From: Streptomyces canus
GTDB taxonomy: Bacteria > Actinomycetota > Actinomycetes > Streptomycetales > Streptomycetaceae
Length of the DNA stretch: 64,000 bases
Direction: 5' to 3'
Assembly (NCBI RefSeq): GCF_030815415.1
Contig: NZ_JAUSWW010000001.1
Location: forward strand, 930,001 to 994,000
The notes below the pieces were generated by a model. That model was given only the letters and a program-made list of their open reading frames with translations, was not told the DNA's origin and searched no databases. A program made the translations under genes and the position numbers. Below are positions 44,980-53,893 of this stretch, in pieces. How positions within the stretch are numbered: position 1 is the stretch's first letter; every line of letters begins with the position of its first letter.

Positions 44980-45390
44980 ATGAGCGGCACACCCCCGAAG
45001 AAGGCCTACAAGGCGCCGGAGATCACCGTGACCTTCGAGTCGCGGCGTTGCCTGCACGCCGCCCGGTGTCTCAACGGCTTGCCCGAGGTCTTCGACGTGA
45101 ACGCGCGTCCGTGGATCCGGCCCGACGGCGCCCCGGCCGACCAACTGGCAGAGGTGGTGCGCCGCTGCCCCTCGGGGGCGCTGCGATACGAACTGCCGGA
45201 TGGCGGGAGCGAGACTCCGGACCGGCCCACCCGCATCACCCGGACTCCTGACGGACAGCTGGTCGTGCGTGGCGACCTGTCGCTGGACACGCAGGAAGGG
45301 ACGCACAGCGAGACCAGGGCCGTGCTGTGCGGCTGTGGGACCAGTCAGATGCAGCCGTACTGCGACCACTCCGGCCCCTGCGGCCGGTAG
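44980..45390 (+). CDS. Divergent ferredoxin-like (Fer4_19) plus CDGSH-type iron-sulfur protein (YjdI-like)
   Basis: 136 residues. The N-terminal 70 match Fer4_19 (ITVTFESRRCLHAARCLNGL, VVRRCPSGALRYEL), three cysteines. The C-terminus LCGCGTSQMQPYCDHSG is a CDGSH-type 2Fe-2S motif, but the usual CDGSH histidine position is Gly and His occupies an earlier place (CDHSG), and the protein ends six residues later. The cluster ligand set may thus be altered. Cotranscribed with the GNAT gene. Confidence 0.82.
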   Translation: MSGTPPKKAYKAPEITVTFESRRCLHAARCLNGLPEVFDVNARPWIRPDGAPADQLAEVVRRCPSGALRYELPDGGSETPDRPTRITRTPDGQLVVRGDLSLDTQEGTHSETRAVLCGCGTSQMQPYCDHSGPCGR

Positions 45391-45698
45391 CAACGGCGGT
45401 GGCGAAGGAACCGACCACGAACTGGTCGGCCCGCTGATCACTGCCGAGCCCGTACGCGGTGGCCTGCGTGAGAAGTGGCGTGGCGGCCGCCATCGCCAAG
45501 GCGGTGTCGCCACCGGCCGCCGGGTGCGTGAACTGCCCGTCACGGCAGATGCGCTGCTCTGACGCCCCGCGCTCCGGAACCGAGGTCGCGCGCGGGTCGT
45601 GGGGTGTCCCGGTCCGACGCGGCCTCGGCTTCTTACGGAGTCGTGACGTGCGGGCGCTGTCCCGCTCTTCCGCGTTCCGCCGGGCCTAGCGTGGCCGT
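45391..45698. other. Intergenic region with no recognisable gene
   Basis: 308 bp. Minus-strand frames contain short protein-like pieces (MAMAAATPLLTQATAYGLG) that I cannot place; could be an old remnant. The epimerase promoter lies at its right end. Confidence 0.4.
45687..45692 (+). promoter_or_regulatory. -10-like TAGCGT for a leaderless epimerase transcript
   Basis: TAGCGT ends six bases before ATG 45699 and no ribosome-binding site is visible, which is the geometry of leaderless mRNAs in Streptomyces. Similar elements: TAGGGT 48696-48701 (GT2), minus-strand TACGGT 52391-52396 (molybdoenzyme), TAGCGT 52486-52491 (membrane protein). Confidence 0.5.
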
Positions 45699-46700
45699 AT
45701 GCGTGTACTGGTCACCGGCGGTGCCGGGTTCATCGGGTCCCATGTCGTCGAGGCGCTGGCGGCGCGCGGGCACGAGCCGATCGTGTACGACGTCCGGGCC
45801 GATCCCGGCGCCGACGTCCGCGATCCGCCTGCAGTCGCCCGCGCGCTCGCCGGTGTGGACGCCGTCTGCCATCAGGCGGCCATGGTCGGGCTCGGCAACG
45901 GGGTCGCCGACGCGGCACAGTACGTGGCGCACAACGACCTCGGTACCGTCGTGCTGTTCGCCGCCATGGCCGAGGCCGGCATCGGGCGTCTTGTGCTCGC
46001 CGGGTCGATGGTGGTCTACGGGGAGGGGCGCTACGAGTGCCCGCGGCACGGTGTCGTACGGCCCGGACCGCGTGCCGTCGCCGTCCTGGACGCCGGGCGG
46101 TTCGAGCCGCCGTGTCCGGTGTGCGGGGCGGACCTCTCCCCCGGTCTGGTCGGCGAGGACACCGCGACCGATCCGCGGAACGTGTACGCGACGACCAAGC
46201 TCGCCCAGGAGCACCTGGCCGCCGCCTGGGCCCGCTGCACCGGCGGTTCGGCGGTGTCGTTGCGCTATCACAACGTGTACGGGCCGGGCATGCCCAGGGA
46301 TACGCCGTACGCCGGGGTGGCCTCGTTCTTCCGGTCCGCGCTCGCCCGCGGTGAGGGACCGCGAGTGTTCGAGGACGGGGCGCAGCGCCGGGACTTCGTG
46401 CATGTGCGGGACGTGGCGGCGGCCAACGTGGCGGCGCTGCAGGCGTCGCCGGCCGCGGGTGTGCTGACGGCGTACAACACGGGCAGCGGTGACCCGCACA
46501 CCGTGGGCGAGATGGCGCGGGCCCTGGCCGCCGCGTACGGCGGGCCCGAGCCGGTCGTCACGGGCGAGTACCGGCTCGGGGACGTACGGCACATCACCGC
46601 CGACTCCGCGCGGCTGCGGGCCGATCTGGGGTGGAAGCCGGAGGTCGGGTTCGCGGACGGTATGGCGGAGTTCGCGCGGGCCGGGATGCGCACCGTGTAG
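45699..46700 (+). CDS. NAD-dependent epimerase/dehydratase with cysteine-rich insertion
   Basis: 333 residues, extended SDR. TGGAGFIGSHVVEAL is the NAD-binding motif; YATTK (Y163, K167) the catalytic pair. Between the active-site strand (VLAGSMVVYGEG) and YATTK is an insertion with C114, H117, C139 and C142 (ECPRHG and PPCPVCGADL), likely a zinc site; standard UDP-glucose epimerases lack it. Probably modifies a nucleotide sugar for the adjacent glycosyltransferases. Confidence 0.86.
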   Translation: MRVLVTGGAGFIGSHVVEALAARGHEPIVYDVRADPGADVRDPPAVARALAGVDAVCHQAAMVGLGNGVADAAQYVAHNDLGTVVLFAAMAEAGIGRLVLAGSMVVYGEGRYECPRHGVVRPGPRAVAVLDAGRFEPPCPVCGADLSPGLVGEDTATDPRNVYATTKLAQEHLAAAWARCTGGSAVSLRYHNVYGPGMPRDTPYAGVASFFRSALARGEGPRVFEDGAQRRDFVHVRDVAAANVAALQASPAAGVLTAYNTGSGDPHTVGEMARALAAAYGGPEPVVTGEYRLGDVRHITADSARLRADLGWKPEVGFADGMAEFARAGMRTV

Positions 46701-46719
46701 AACTGCGGTGCCACAGACC

Positions 46720-46763
46720 GGTGGTGCTGCCCGCATCAGGAAGCGGCGGCGGGCAGCACCACC
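46720..46763. terminator. 15-bp perfect hairpin between epimerase and kinase genes
   Basis: GGTGGTGCTGCCCGC (46720-46734) and GCGGGCAGCACCACC (46749-46763), 14-nt loop. The right arm lies inside the last codons of the histidine kinase, so coding sequence doubles as terminator for both converging genes. Confidence 0.65.
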
Positions 46764-47848
46764 TCGAAGCGGCAGCCGCCGGGGATGTTGCGTACGGTGG
46801 CCCGCCCCTGGTGCGCCTCGACGATCCCCCGGACGATGGCGAGCCCGAGGCCCGCTCCGGCCGGCGGCGTGCGGGCGTGCGTGCCGCGCCAGCCGGTGTC
46901 GAAGACGCGGGAGAGGTCCTCGTCGGGGATACCGCCGCAGCCGTCCGTCACCGACACCACCACTCCCTCGGGCGAGCGCTCGGCGGCGACGGCGACCGTG
47001 CCGTCGGCCGGGGTCCGGCGAATGGCGTTGACCAGCAGGTTGCCCAGGACCCGGCTCATCTCCTTGGCGTCCACCTCGACCGGCAGCATCTCGACATGGC
47101 CGCCCACCAGCCGCACCCCGTACTCCCGGGCGAGCGGGTCGGCTCCCGCCAGCGCGTCGCCGATCAGGTCGTAGAGCGAGATGCGGGCGTAGGACAGCGG
47201 CAGCGTGCCGGCGTGGATGCGGGAGAGTTCGAAGAGGTCGCCGACCATGTCGTTGAGGCGTTCCACCTCGGTGCGCATCTGCCGGAGGTAGCGGGTGGGG
47301 TCGGCGGCGACGCCGTCCTCCAGCGCCTCCGACATGGCGCGCAGACCGGCCAGCGGAGTACGCAGATCGTGCGAGATCCAGGCGACGAGTTCGCGCCGGG
47401 ACGCCTCCAACGCCCTTTCCCGTTCGCGGGATTCGGCGAGTCTGGCGCTGGTGGCCGCCAACTCCCGGCTCAGGTGTTCCAGTTCGGCGGTCGCGGGGAC
47501 GTCGGGAGCGGCGAAGTCCCCGCCGTCGCCGAAGGAGCGTGCCGCCACGGCGAGTTCACGGCTGCGCGCGACCACCCAGCGGCCCAGGAGGAGCGCGGTG
47601 GCCAGCGAGACCACGGCCGCCATCGCGACGACCGTCGTGACGACGGTCAGGTCGTGCGGGGACAGGAACATCGCCCAGGCCACGGCGAGCGTGCCCGCCA
47701 GCATCGCGACGATCCCGACGGCCGCCACCACGGCCAGGGACGCGGTCAGTGAGCGGCGCCGGACCACGCGCAGTACGGCCGCTCCGGCCAGCCCGGTGGC
47801 GGCGGCGCCGGCGAAGGCGTACAGGGCTATCAGCAGCGTGTCGTTCAC
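46736..47848 (-). CDS. Two-component sensor histidine kinase
   Basis: 370 residues from GTG 47848, which overlaps the regulator stop by 4 bp. Three to four N-terminal membrane helices, a HAMP-like linker, H-box AWISHDLRTPLAG, N-box NLLVNAIRRTPADG, G1 VTDGCGGIPDED and G2 GAGLGLAIVRGIV. No large extracytoplasmic loop, so it may sense within or at the membrane. Partner of the OmpR-type regulator. Confidence 0.9.
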   Translation of the reverse strand: MNDTLLIALYAFAGAAATGLAGAAVLRVVRRRSLTASLAVVAAVGIVAMLAGTLAVAWAMFLSPHDLTVVTTVVAMAAVVSLATALLLGRWVVARSRELAVAARSFGDGGDFAAPDVPATAELEHLSRELAATSARLAESRERERALEASRRELVAWISHDLRTPLAGLRAMSEALEDGVAADPTRYLRQMRTEVERLNDMVGDLFELSRIHAGTLPLSYARISLYDLIGDALAGADPLAREYGVRLVGGHVEMLPVEVDAKEMSRVLGNLLVNAIRRTPADGTVAVAAERSPEGVVVSVTDGCGGIPDEDLSRVFDTGWRGTHARTPPAGAGLGLAIVRGIVEAHQGRATVRNIPGGCRFEVVLPAAAS

Positions 47849-48585
47849 GATCCGCTCTCCTCTCCCGTGGATCCCGTGGGATCGAAGCGGTAGCCCACGC
47901 CCCAGACCGTCTGGATCAGGCGGGGGCGGGCCGGGTCGTCCTCGACCTTGCCGCGCAGGCGGCGGACGTGGACGGTGACGGTCGACAGATCGCCGAAGTC
48001 CCAGCCCCACACCTCCCGCATCAGGTCCTCGCGGCTGAACGCCCGTCCCGGATACCGCAGGAAGTAGGAGAGCAGGTCGAACTCACGCAGGGTGAGGGCG
48101 AGTTCGGTGTCGTTCTTGGCCGCCCGGCGGGCCGCGGGGTCGACGGTCAGGCCCGCCGCGCCCAGCCGTGCGCCGGGGGTGGCGGGCCTGCTGCGACGCA
48201 GTACCGACTCCACGCGCAGCACCAGTTCGCGGGGGCTGAACGGCTTGGTGACGTAGTCGTCGGCGCCCACTTCCAGGCCCAGGATGCGGTCGTCCTCGTC
48301 GCCTCGGGCGGTGAGCATGATGACCGGGACCGGCCCCTGGCCGCGCATCCGGCGGCAGACCTCCAGGCCGTCCATGCCGGGCAGCATGAGATCGAGCACG
48401 ACCAGGTCGGGCCAGTGCGCGGCGGCACGGTCGAGGGCCGTCGGACCGTCGTCGGCGCGGTCGACGACATAGCCGGCGCGGTCCAGGTATCCGGCGACGA
48501 CCTCGGCGACGGTGGGGTCGTCGTCGACCACGAGGATCCGCGTGGGACCGCTCGCGCTCTCTTCGTGCTGGTAGGGCTGCTGCAT
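47845..48585 (-). CDS. OmpR-family response regulator
   Basis: 246 residues. Receiver domain with acidic DDD (21-23), phospho-acceptor D65 in VVLDLMLPGMDG, Thr in IMLTARG and Lys in YVTKPFSP; C-terminal winged helix TLREFDLLSYFLRYPGRAFS...VHVRRLRGKVE...QTVWGVGYRF. Six bases before its ATG is CAGGCT, a weak -10-like hexamer; no ribosome site is clear. Divergent from the GT2 gene and probably controls the surrounding cluster. Confidence 0.91.
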   Translation of the reverse strand: MQQPYQHEESASGPTRILVVDDDPTVAEVVAGYLDRAGYVVDRADDGPTALDRAAAHWPDLVVLDLMLPGMDGLEVCRRMRGQGPVPVIMLTARGDEDDRILGLEVGADDYVTKPFSPRELVLRVESVLRRSRPATPGARLGAAGLTVDPAARRAAKNDTELALTLREFDLLSYFLRYPGRAFSREDLMREVWGWDFGDLSTVTVHVRRLRGKVEDDPARPRLIQTVWGVGYRFDPTGSTGEESGS

Positions 48586-48707
48586 GCCCCCAGCCTGGCA
48601 CCACGCCGCCGCCGTTGAGGTGCCCGGGCGCTCCCCAGGCTTCGATGTCCGCGTTTCGTAAGGAGCGGGTGTCCGTTATGCCTGATTCTCGTTCGTAGGG
48701 TGAAACG

Positions 48708-49388
48708 GTGACAACGACACCTTCCGACGTCGACGTGGTGCTGCCCTGTCTGAACGAGGCCAAGGCCCTGCCCTGGGTGCTCGAACGGATCCCGCCGGGC
48801 TGGCGCGCCCTCGTCGTCGACAACGGTTCCACCGACGGCTCCGCCCACATCGCCGACGCCCTCGGCGCGACCGTCGTGCACGAGCCGCGCCGGGGCTTCG
48901 GCGCTGCCTGCCACGCCGGGCTCGTCGCCGCCGCCGCCGACGTGGTGTGCTTCTGCGACTGCGACGCCTCCCTGGACCCCTCGCTCCTCGTGCCCTTCGT
49001 CGGGGAGATCCTCAACGGCGAGGCCGACCTGGTCCTCGGCCGGCGCCGTCCGCAGGGCCGGGGCGCGTGGCCCCCGCACGCCCGCGCCGGCAACCTCGCG
49101 CTCGCCCGCATGCTGCGCCGCCGCACCGGGCTGCGTCTGCACGACCTCGGCCCGCTGCGCGCCGCCCGCCGGAAGCCGCTGCTCGACCTCGATCTCACCG
49201 ACCGGCGCAGCGGCTACCCGCTCCAGATGGTCGTCCGCGCCGCCGACGCCGGCTGGCGGATCACCGAACACGACGTGCCCTACCTGCCGCGCACCGGGGC
49301 CTCGAAGGTGACGGGCACCTGGCGCGGCACCTGGCAGGCCGTGCGGGACATGAGCCGGGTGCTGGCCGACGGGAGGGCCGCACGGTGA
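48708..49388 (+). CDS. Family 2 glycosyltransferase (dolichyl-phosphate-mannose-synthase-like)
   Basis: 226 residues. VDVVLPCLNEAKALPWVLER, LVVDNGSTDGSAHIAD, DVVCFCDCDASLDPSLL (metal-binding DxD region, here CDCDAS) and RRSGYPLQMVVRAADAGW are GT2 landmarks. No membrane helices. First gene of an overlapping trio; starts at GTG 48708 right after a -10-like TAGGGT, so probably leaderless. Confidence 0.87.
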   Translation: MTTTPSDVDVVLPCLNEAKALPWVLERIPPGWRALVVDNGSTDGSAHIADALGATVVHEPRRGFGAACHAGLVAAAADVVCFCDCDASLDPSLLVPFVGEILNGEADLVLGRRRPQGRGAWPPHARAGNLALARMLRRRTGLRLHDLGPLRAARRKPLLDLDLTDRRSGYPLQMVVRAADAGWRITEHDVPYLPRTGASKVTGTWRGTWQAVRDMSRVLADGRAAR

Positions 49389-50053
49389 CCACACTTCTCG
49401 TCATCGCCAAGGAACCCCTGCCGGGGCGGGTGAAGACCCGGCTGACCCCGCCGTTCACGCCGCGCCAGGCGGCGGCACTGGCCGAGGCGTCTCTCGCGGA
49501 CACCCTGCGCGCCGTGGCGGCCACGCCCGCTTCCCGCCGCCTTCTCGTCCTCGACGGGAGGCCCGGACCCTGGCTGCCGCCCGGCTTCGAGGTCGTACGG
49601 CAGTGCGCGGGCCCTCTGGACGAGCGGCTGGCGGACGCCTTCGCGCACTGTGCGGGTCCGGCCCTGCTCATCGGCATGGACACGCCCCAGGTGACCCCCG
49701 CGCTGCTCGCCGCGGACTTCGCCGACTGCGACGCCCTGTTCGGTCCGGCCGAGGACGGCGGCTTCTGGGCGCTGGGACTGGCCGAGCCCGACCCCGACCT
49801 GCTGCGGGGCGTGCCTATGTCGACCCCGGTGACCGGGGCGGTGCAGCGCGAGCGGCTCATCGCGGCCGGACTGCGGGTACGGGACCTGCCCCGGCTGCGG
49901 GACGTGGACACCGCCGCCGACGCCGAGGCGGTCGCCGCCCTGGCCCCGCACGGACGGTTCGCGGCGCGGCTGGCCCGGTGCGCGCCGGCCGCTGCGGGGC
50001 CCGGGTCACCATCAGGTACCGGGTCCGCCGCGCGTTCGGCCACCCGCCGATGA
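49385..50053 (+). CDS. TIGR04282/DUF2064 family transferase (nucleotidyltransferase-like fold)
   Basis: 222 residues from GTG 49385, overlapping the GT2 stop by 4 bp. VIAKEPLPGRVKTRLTPPFT is the nucleotide-binding start, LIGMDTPQVTPALLAA and LFGPAEDGGFWALGL follow. Often named arsenosugar glycosyltransferase from a few contexts; here it simply pairs with GT2, and no arsenic gene is present. Confidence 0.86.
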   Translation: MTTLLVIAKEPLPGRVKTRLTPPFTPRQAAALAEASLADTLRAVAATPASRRLLVLDGRPGPWLPPGFEVVRQCAGPLDERLADAFAHCAGPALLIGMDTPQVTPALLAADFADCDALFGPAEDGGFWALGLAEPDPDLLRGVPMSTPVTGAVQRERLIAAGLRVRDLPRLRDVDTAADAEAVAALAPHGRFAARLARCAPAAAGPGSPSGTGSAARSATRR

Positions 50054-50805
50054 GCAGCCCGCCCGTCACGCCTCGCGCCTGGGCGAGTGCCGATCCCTAC
50101 GCCGCGGCCCTGCGCACCGGGCGCGGCCCGCTGTTCCTGCGCCGCGACGACGGCTGGCTGCTGCCGCTGGAGGTGGAACGCTGGTGCGCCCGCGCCGATG
50201 AGGTGGACCGGGACGTGCTCGACCGGTGCGAGGGCAACGTGCTGGACGTGGGCTGCGGCCCCGGACGGCTGGTGGCGGAACTCGCCGGCCGGGGCCGGAC
50301 CGTCCTCGGCATCGACGTCAGCCAGGCCGCGGTCGAGCACACCGTGCGCCTCGGAGGTCAGGCACTGCGGCGCTCGGTCTTCGAGCCGCTGCCCGGCGAG
50401 GGCCGTTGGGACACCGTCCTGCTCATGGACGGCAACGTCGGTATCGGCGGTGACCCACGCGCCCTACTGGACCGCGTGGCCGCCCTTCTCAGCCCCGGCG
50501 GCCTGCTGATCGCGGAGACCGCACCGGTGGAGGTCGACGAGCGTGTGCAGGTGGCGGTAGTCGGCCTCATCGACAGCGGTGAGGCCGACCTCCCCTTCCC
50601 CTGGGCCCGGGTCGGCACGCGGGCCCTGCTCGCGCACGCGCAGGGCTGGCGGCCTTCCGGTCAGTGGACCGCGGGCGGACGATGCTTCGCGGCGCTGCGC
50701 AGCCGTAGCGCCAACAACAGCGCCGACCCTGCGAACAGCACGGCGGTGATCAGCAGCCAACGCGCCGCGAAGCCATCCGGCGACAGACCGGTGGCGGATC
50801 GGTAA
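50050..50805 (+). CDS. Class I SAM-dependent methyltransferase
   Basis: 251 residues, ATG overlapping the previous stop. NVLDVGCGPGRLVAELAGRG is motif I, TVLGIDVSQAAVEHTV motif II, WDTVLLMDGNVGIGGDP motif IV. The last 45 residues run antisense to the 3' end of the converging membrane protein gene and look unstructured, so the original stop may have been lost. Confidence 0.86.
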   Translation: MSSPPVTPRAWASADPYAAALRTGRGPLFLRRDDGWLLPLEVERWCARADEVDRDVLDRCEGNVLDVGCGPGRLVAELAGRGRTVLGIDVSQAAVEHTVRLGGQALRRSVFEPLPGEGRWDTVLLMDGNVGIGGDPRALLDRVAALLSPGGLLIAETAPVEVDERVQVAVVGLIDSGEADLPFPWARVGTRALLAHAQGWRPSGQWTAGGRCFAALRSRSANNSADPANSTAVISSQRAAKPSGDRPVADR

Positions 50806-51122
50806 CGCCGGTCCACCATCCCGCTGATCAGCGGGAACCACACCAGCAGAAGCAGCGCGGACAGCGCGGCCGGCACCCGCACGTACATCACCCACTCGCG
50901 GCGGCCGGCCGCGCCGAGCCCGCGGACCACGACCCGGTCGAGCACCGCGTACACCGGAAGCAGCACCAGGTCGTGCAGCAGGGCCGCTCCCACCAACCAC
51001 AGCGCCACACCGAACCGGTCGCCGTCGAGGAGCCGCACACCCGCATAGGCGGCGAGTGCGAACGAGCAAGCGAGCAGCAGGAGTTGAAAGGGACTTCCGA
51101 CAGGAATCCGCGGTCGGCGCAT
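50661..51122 (-). CDS. Small integral membrane protein, partner of the molybdoenzyme
   Basis: 153 residues with four hydrophobic helices (LLLLACSFALAAYAGVRLL, ALWLVGAALLHDLVLLPVYA, VPAALSALLLLVWFPLI, WLLITAVLFAGSALLLALRL). Start overlaps the molybdoenzyme stop by 3 bp (ATGA), so coupled. Not a family I can name. Confidence 0.75.
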   Translation of the reverse strand: MRRPRIPVGSPFQLLLLACSFALAAYAGVRLLDGDRFGVALWLVGAALLHDLVLLPVYAVLDRVVVRGLGAAGRREWVMYVRVPAALSALLLLVWFPLISGMVDRRYRSATGLSPDGFAARWLLITAVLFAGSALLLALRLRSAAKHRPPAVH

Positions 51123-52384
51123 CACAGGTCTCCGAAGGTCAGCCGGGCCACCCACTTGGTGTTCAGGACACCGGGCGCGGCGGGCACGATGATCCGGGCC
51201 GGGTGGCCGTGGTCGGGGGACAGCTCCTCGCCGTTGACGTACAGGGCGAGCAGGGACCGCGGATCGGCCACCTGGTTGGCGCGCAGGGCAGCCTTGCGGA
51301 ACGATCCGCGCTGCTGGAGGGATTCGACGAAGACGTCCGGCGGGTCGTCCTCGTAACCGACGAGCGCCGCCAGGTCGCGCAGTCGCACCCCGCGCCACCA
51401 CTGGTCCGAGGTCGACCAGCCCTCCACGCAGGCGATGGGCAACGCGGCGCTGTGCAGGGGCAGTTCGGCGAGCTGTGCCCGGCTGAGGCGGACGGTGCCG
51501 GTGCGCCCGGTGACGACGAGCCGCCACGCGTCCTCGCCCGTCTGTGCCGGGCTGATCCCGGCGTACGCGGCGGTCTTGTTGATCTGGAAGCCGTTCGGGC
51601 CGCTGCCGGGCTCGCCGGCGCCGTGCGGTGCGAGCAGGGCGGTGCGCCGCAGCGGTCCGTCGAAGCTCTGCCCCACCGTCGTGGCGAACAGCAGCAGCGA
51701 GCCGCCCCCGACGAACCACAGGGCGCCCCGCCGGGAGACGGTCGGCTCGTTGGGGCGCGGGGAGACCAGGTCATTGCGCTCCTCCCGCAGCTGCCGCAGA
51801 TTCCGCAGCGCCATCGGCAGCTTCAGCACCGCGTGCGCGGTGAACGCGGCGAAGAACACCCAGGCGCCGTAGAAGTGCAGCCGATAGAAGGAGCCGGGGA
51901 AGACGTAGTCGAGCTGGACGTTGAGCACGCCCGTCACGAACTCGAACAGCCCTCCCCCGACCAGGAGCAGCAGCGAGATCCGTTCCAGGGCGTGGGTGAG
52001 GGAACGGGCGGGCGGCAGGGTGAACAGCCTGGGCACCACCGACCACAGCTTGGCCAGCAGTACGGGGATCAGGGTGACGCCGAGGGTGACATGGACGCCC
52101 TGGTTGAGCCGGTACAGCCAGTGCGGGCCGGTCGGCCAGGAGAAGAGGTAGAAGCCGAGGAGCCCCTTGTCCGGGGTCTTGTCGTTCACCGGCGACAGGT
52201 CCGGGTTGTAGGCGGCGTAGGAGACCAGTCCCGTCACGAACAGCACCGTGATGCCGACGAGCAGGACCAGACCCAGCACCGAGGTGAACCAGGGGCCGCG
52301 CAGCGCACTGCGCCAGAAACCGGGCGAGGACGGCAGCCGTGGGTCCGCTCGCAGGGAAAGGCGTGGGATGTCGGGGTCGCGCAT
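51122..52384 (-). CDS. Sulfite-oxidase-type molybdopterin-dependent oxidoreductase with N-terminal membrane domain
   Basis: 420 residues. Residues about 30-200 have four to five helices with histidines (GVHVTLGVTLIPVLLAK, FYRLHFYGAWVFFAAFTAHA) resembling a cytochrome b561-like domain. The C-terminal 180 residues are an oxidoreductase molybdopterin-binding domain: LPIACVEGWSTSDQWWRGV contains the Cys that ligates Mo; VADPRSLLALYVNGEELSPD and HGHPARIIVPAAPG follow. ATG 52384 lies six bases after TACGGT (minus strand). Confidence 0.85.
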   Translation of the reverse strand: MRDPDIPRLSLRADPRLPSSPGFWRSALRGPWFTSVLGLVLLVGITVLFVTGLVSYAAYNPDLSPVNDKTPDKGLLGFYLFSWPTGPHWLYRLNQGVHVTLGVTLIPVLLAKLWSVVPRLFTLPPARSLTHALERISLLLLVGGGLFEFVTGVLNVQLDYVFPGSFYRLHFYGAWVFFAAFTAHAVLKLPMALRNLRQLREERNDLVSPRPNEPTVSRRGALWFVGGGSLLLFATTVGQSFDGPLRRTALLAPHGAGEPGSGPNGFQINKTAAYAGISPAQTGEDAWRLVVTGRTGTVRLSRAQLAELPLHSAALPIACVEGWSTSDQWWRGVRLRDLAALVGYEDDPPDVFVESLQQRGSFRKAALRANQVADPRSLLALYVNGEELSPDHGHPARIIVPAAPGVLNTKWVARLTFGDL

Positions 52385-52498
52385 GGCCCGACCGTAGGCC
52401 CGCGACGCCCCAGGAAAGGGTGCGCAACCCATGACGAAACGCTGACGTCCGGCCCGGGAGACGGCAAACGGCCGACCGGCGCGCCTAGCGTTCCCCGC

Positions 52499-53830
52499 GT
52501 GACCCGCTCCCCTCGCCGTGACCTGTACGCCGCCGGGGCCGCCGCAGCGCTGGTGACCGCCGCCGTGCTCATCGGCCGGTACATCCAGCACATGCACCAC
52601 ACCCTGTTCGTCGACTGGCCCCCGCTCCTGGCGTTCTGGGACCCCCACCTGGGTCCCGGCACCCCGGCCGCCGTCCTCGTGGCGACCGCGACTGTGGTGT
52701 ACGGCCCCGCTCTCGCCGCCCGGCTCCCCTTCCGTGCCCTGCTCACGCTGGCCTGGGCCACGGCCATGGCGTGGATCTGGTCCCTCGCCCTGATCGACGG
52801 CTGGCACCGGGGCGTAGCGCGCAGGCTCACCACGCGCTACGAGTACCTCCAGGTCATCGACCGCTTCCACGACATCCACGCCGCCCTGCGGGACTTCACC
52901 CACCACATCCTGCTCGGCTCCCCCGACCACTGGCCCGCCCACGTCGCCGGCCATCCGCCCGGCGCGACGCTCACCTTCGTCCTGCTGGACCGGATCGGGC
53001 TGCGGGGCGGCGGCTGGGCCGGGGCGTGGTGCATCACGGTCGGGGCGGCCGCCTGCGTGGCCGTACTGGTCACGATCCGCGCGCTGGCCGACGAACGGCG
53101 GGCGCGGCACGCCGCACCGTTCCTGGTCCTGGCGCCGGCCGCCGTGTGGATGGGCACCTCGGCCGACGCGTACTTCGCGGCGGTGGCCGCGTGGGCGGTG
53201 GCGCTGCTGGCCCTGGCGGTCACCCGGCGGTCTTGGGGGTGGGCGTGGGGCTCGGGGCTGCTGTTCGGCCTGACCTGCTATCTGTCCTACGGTCTGACGC
53301 TCGTCGCGCTGATCGGGGCCGCGGTGCTGGTGCTCGGCAGACGGGAACTGCGGGAGCGCCCGGCCGTGCTGGTGCCGCTGCTCGTCGGAGCGGCCGTGGT
53401 GCCGACGGCGTTCACGTTCGCCGGGTTCGACTGGTGGGAGGCGTACCACCTGCTGGTCACGCGCTACTACCAGGGCGCGGGCGGCATCCGCCCCTACGGC
53501 TACTGGGTGTGGGCCAACCTGGCGTGCGCGGTGCTGATCACCGGCCTGGCGACGGCGGCGGGCCTGCGGCGGACGGGCGCGCTCCTGCTGCGACACCGCA
53601 CCGGCAGCCGTGCCGACGTCCGCCTCGGCGTTCTCGTGGCCGCCGCGCTCGCCGCGCTGCTGGCCGCCGACCTGTCCGGCATGAGCAAGGCGGAGACGGA
53701 ACGCATCTGGCTGCCCTTCGCGCTGTGGCTGTACCCGGCGTGCGCCTTCCTCCCCCACCCCCGTGCCTGGCTCGCCGCCCAGGCGCTGCTCGCCCTGCTC
53801 CTCAACCATCTGCTGCGCACCGGCTGGTGA
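52499..53830 (+). CDS. Polytopic membrane protein, glycosyltransferase-like
   Basis: 443 residues with about ten to twelve hydrophobic segments. The first loop FVDWPPLLAFWDPH and HVAGHPPGATLTFVLLDR, with acidic and His residues outside the membrane, recall GT-C (GT39/GT87) transferases, but I do not see the catalytic motif clearly. GTG 52499 follows TAGCGT by seven bases. Divergent from the molybdoenzyme. Confidence 0.7.
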   Translation: MTRSPRRDLYAAGAAAALVTAAVLIGRYIQHMHHTLFVDWPPLLAFWDPHLGPGTPAAVLVATATVVYGPALAARLPFRALLTLAWATAMAWIWSLALIDGWHRGVARRLTTRYEYLQVIDRFHDIHAALRDFTHHILLGSPDHWPAHVAGHPPGATLTFVLLDRIGLRGGGWAGAWCITVGAAACVAVLVTIRALADERRARHAAPFLVLAPAAVWMGTSADAYFAAVAAWAVALLALAVTRRSWGWAWGSGLLFGLTCYLSYGLTLVALIGAAVLVLGRRELRERPAVLVPLLVGAAVVPTAFTFAGFDWWEAYHLLVTRYYQGAGGIRPYGYWVWANLACAVLITGLATAAGLRRTGALLLRHRTGSRADVRLGVLVAAALAALLAADLSGMSKAETERIWLPFALWLYPACAFLPHPRAWLAAQALLALLLNHLLRTGW

Positions 53831-53893
53831 CCCCCGCGCAGACGCCCGGAGGTGGCACCGGGCGTTGTCAGTGCCGGGTGACACCATCCGGAC

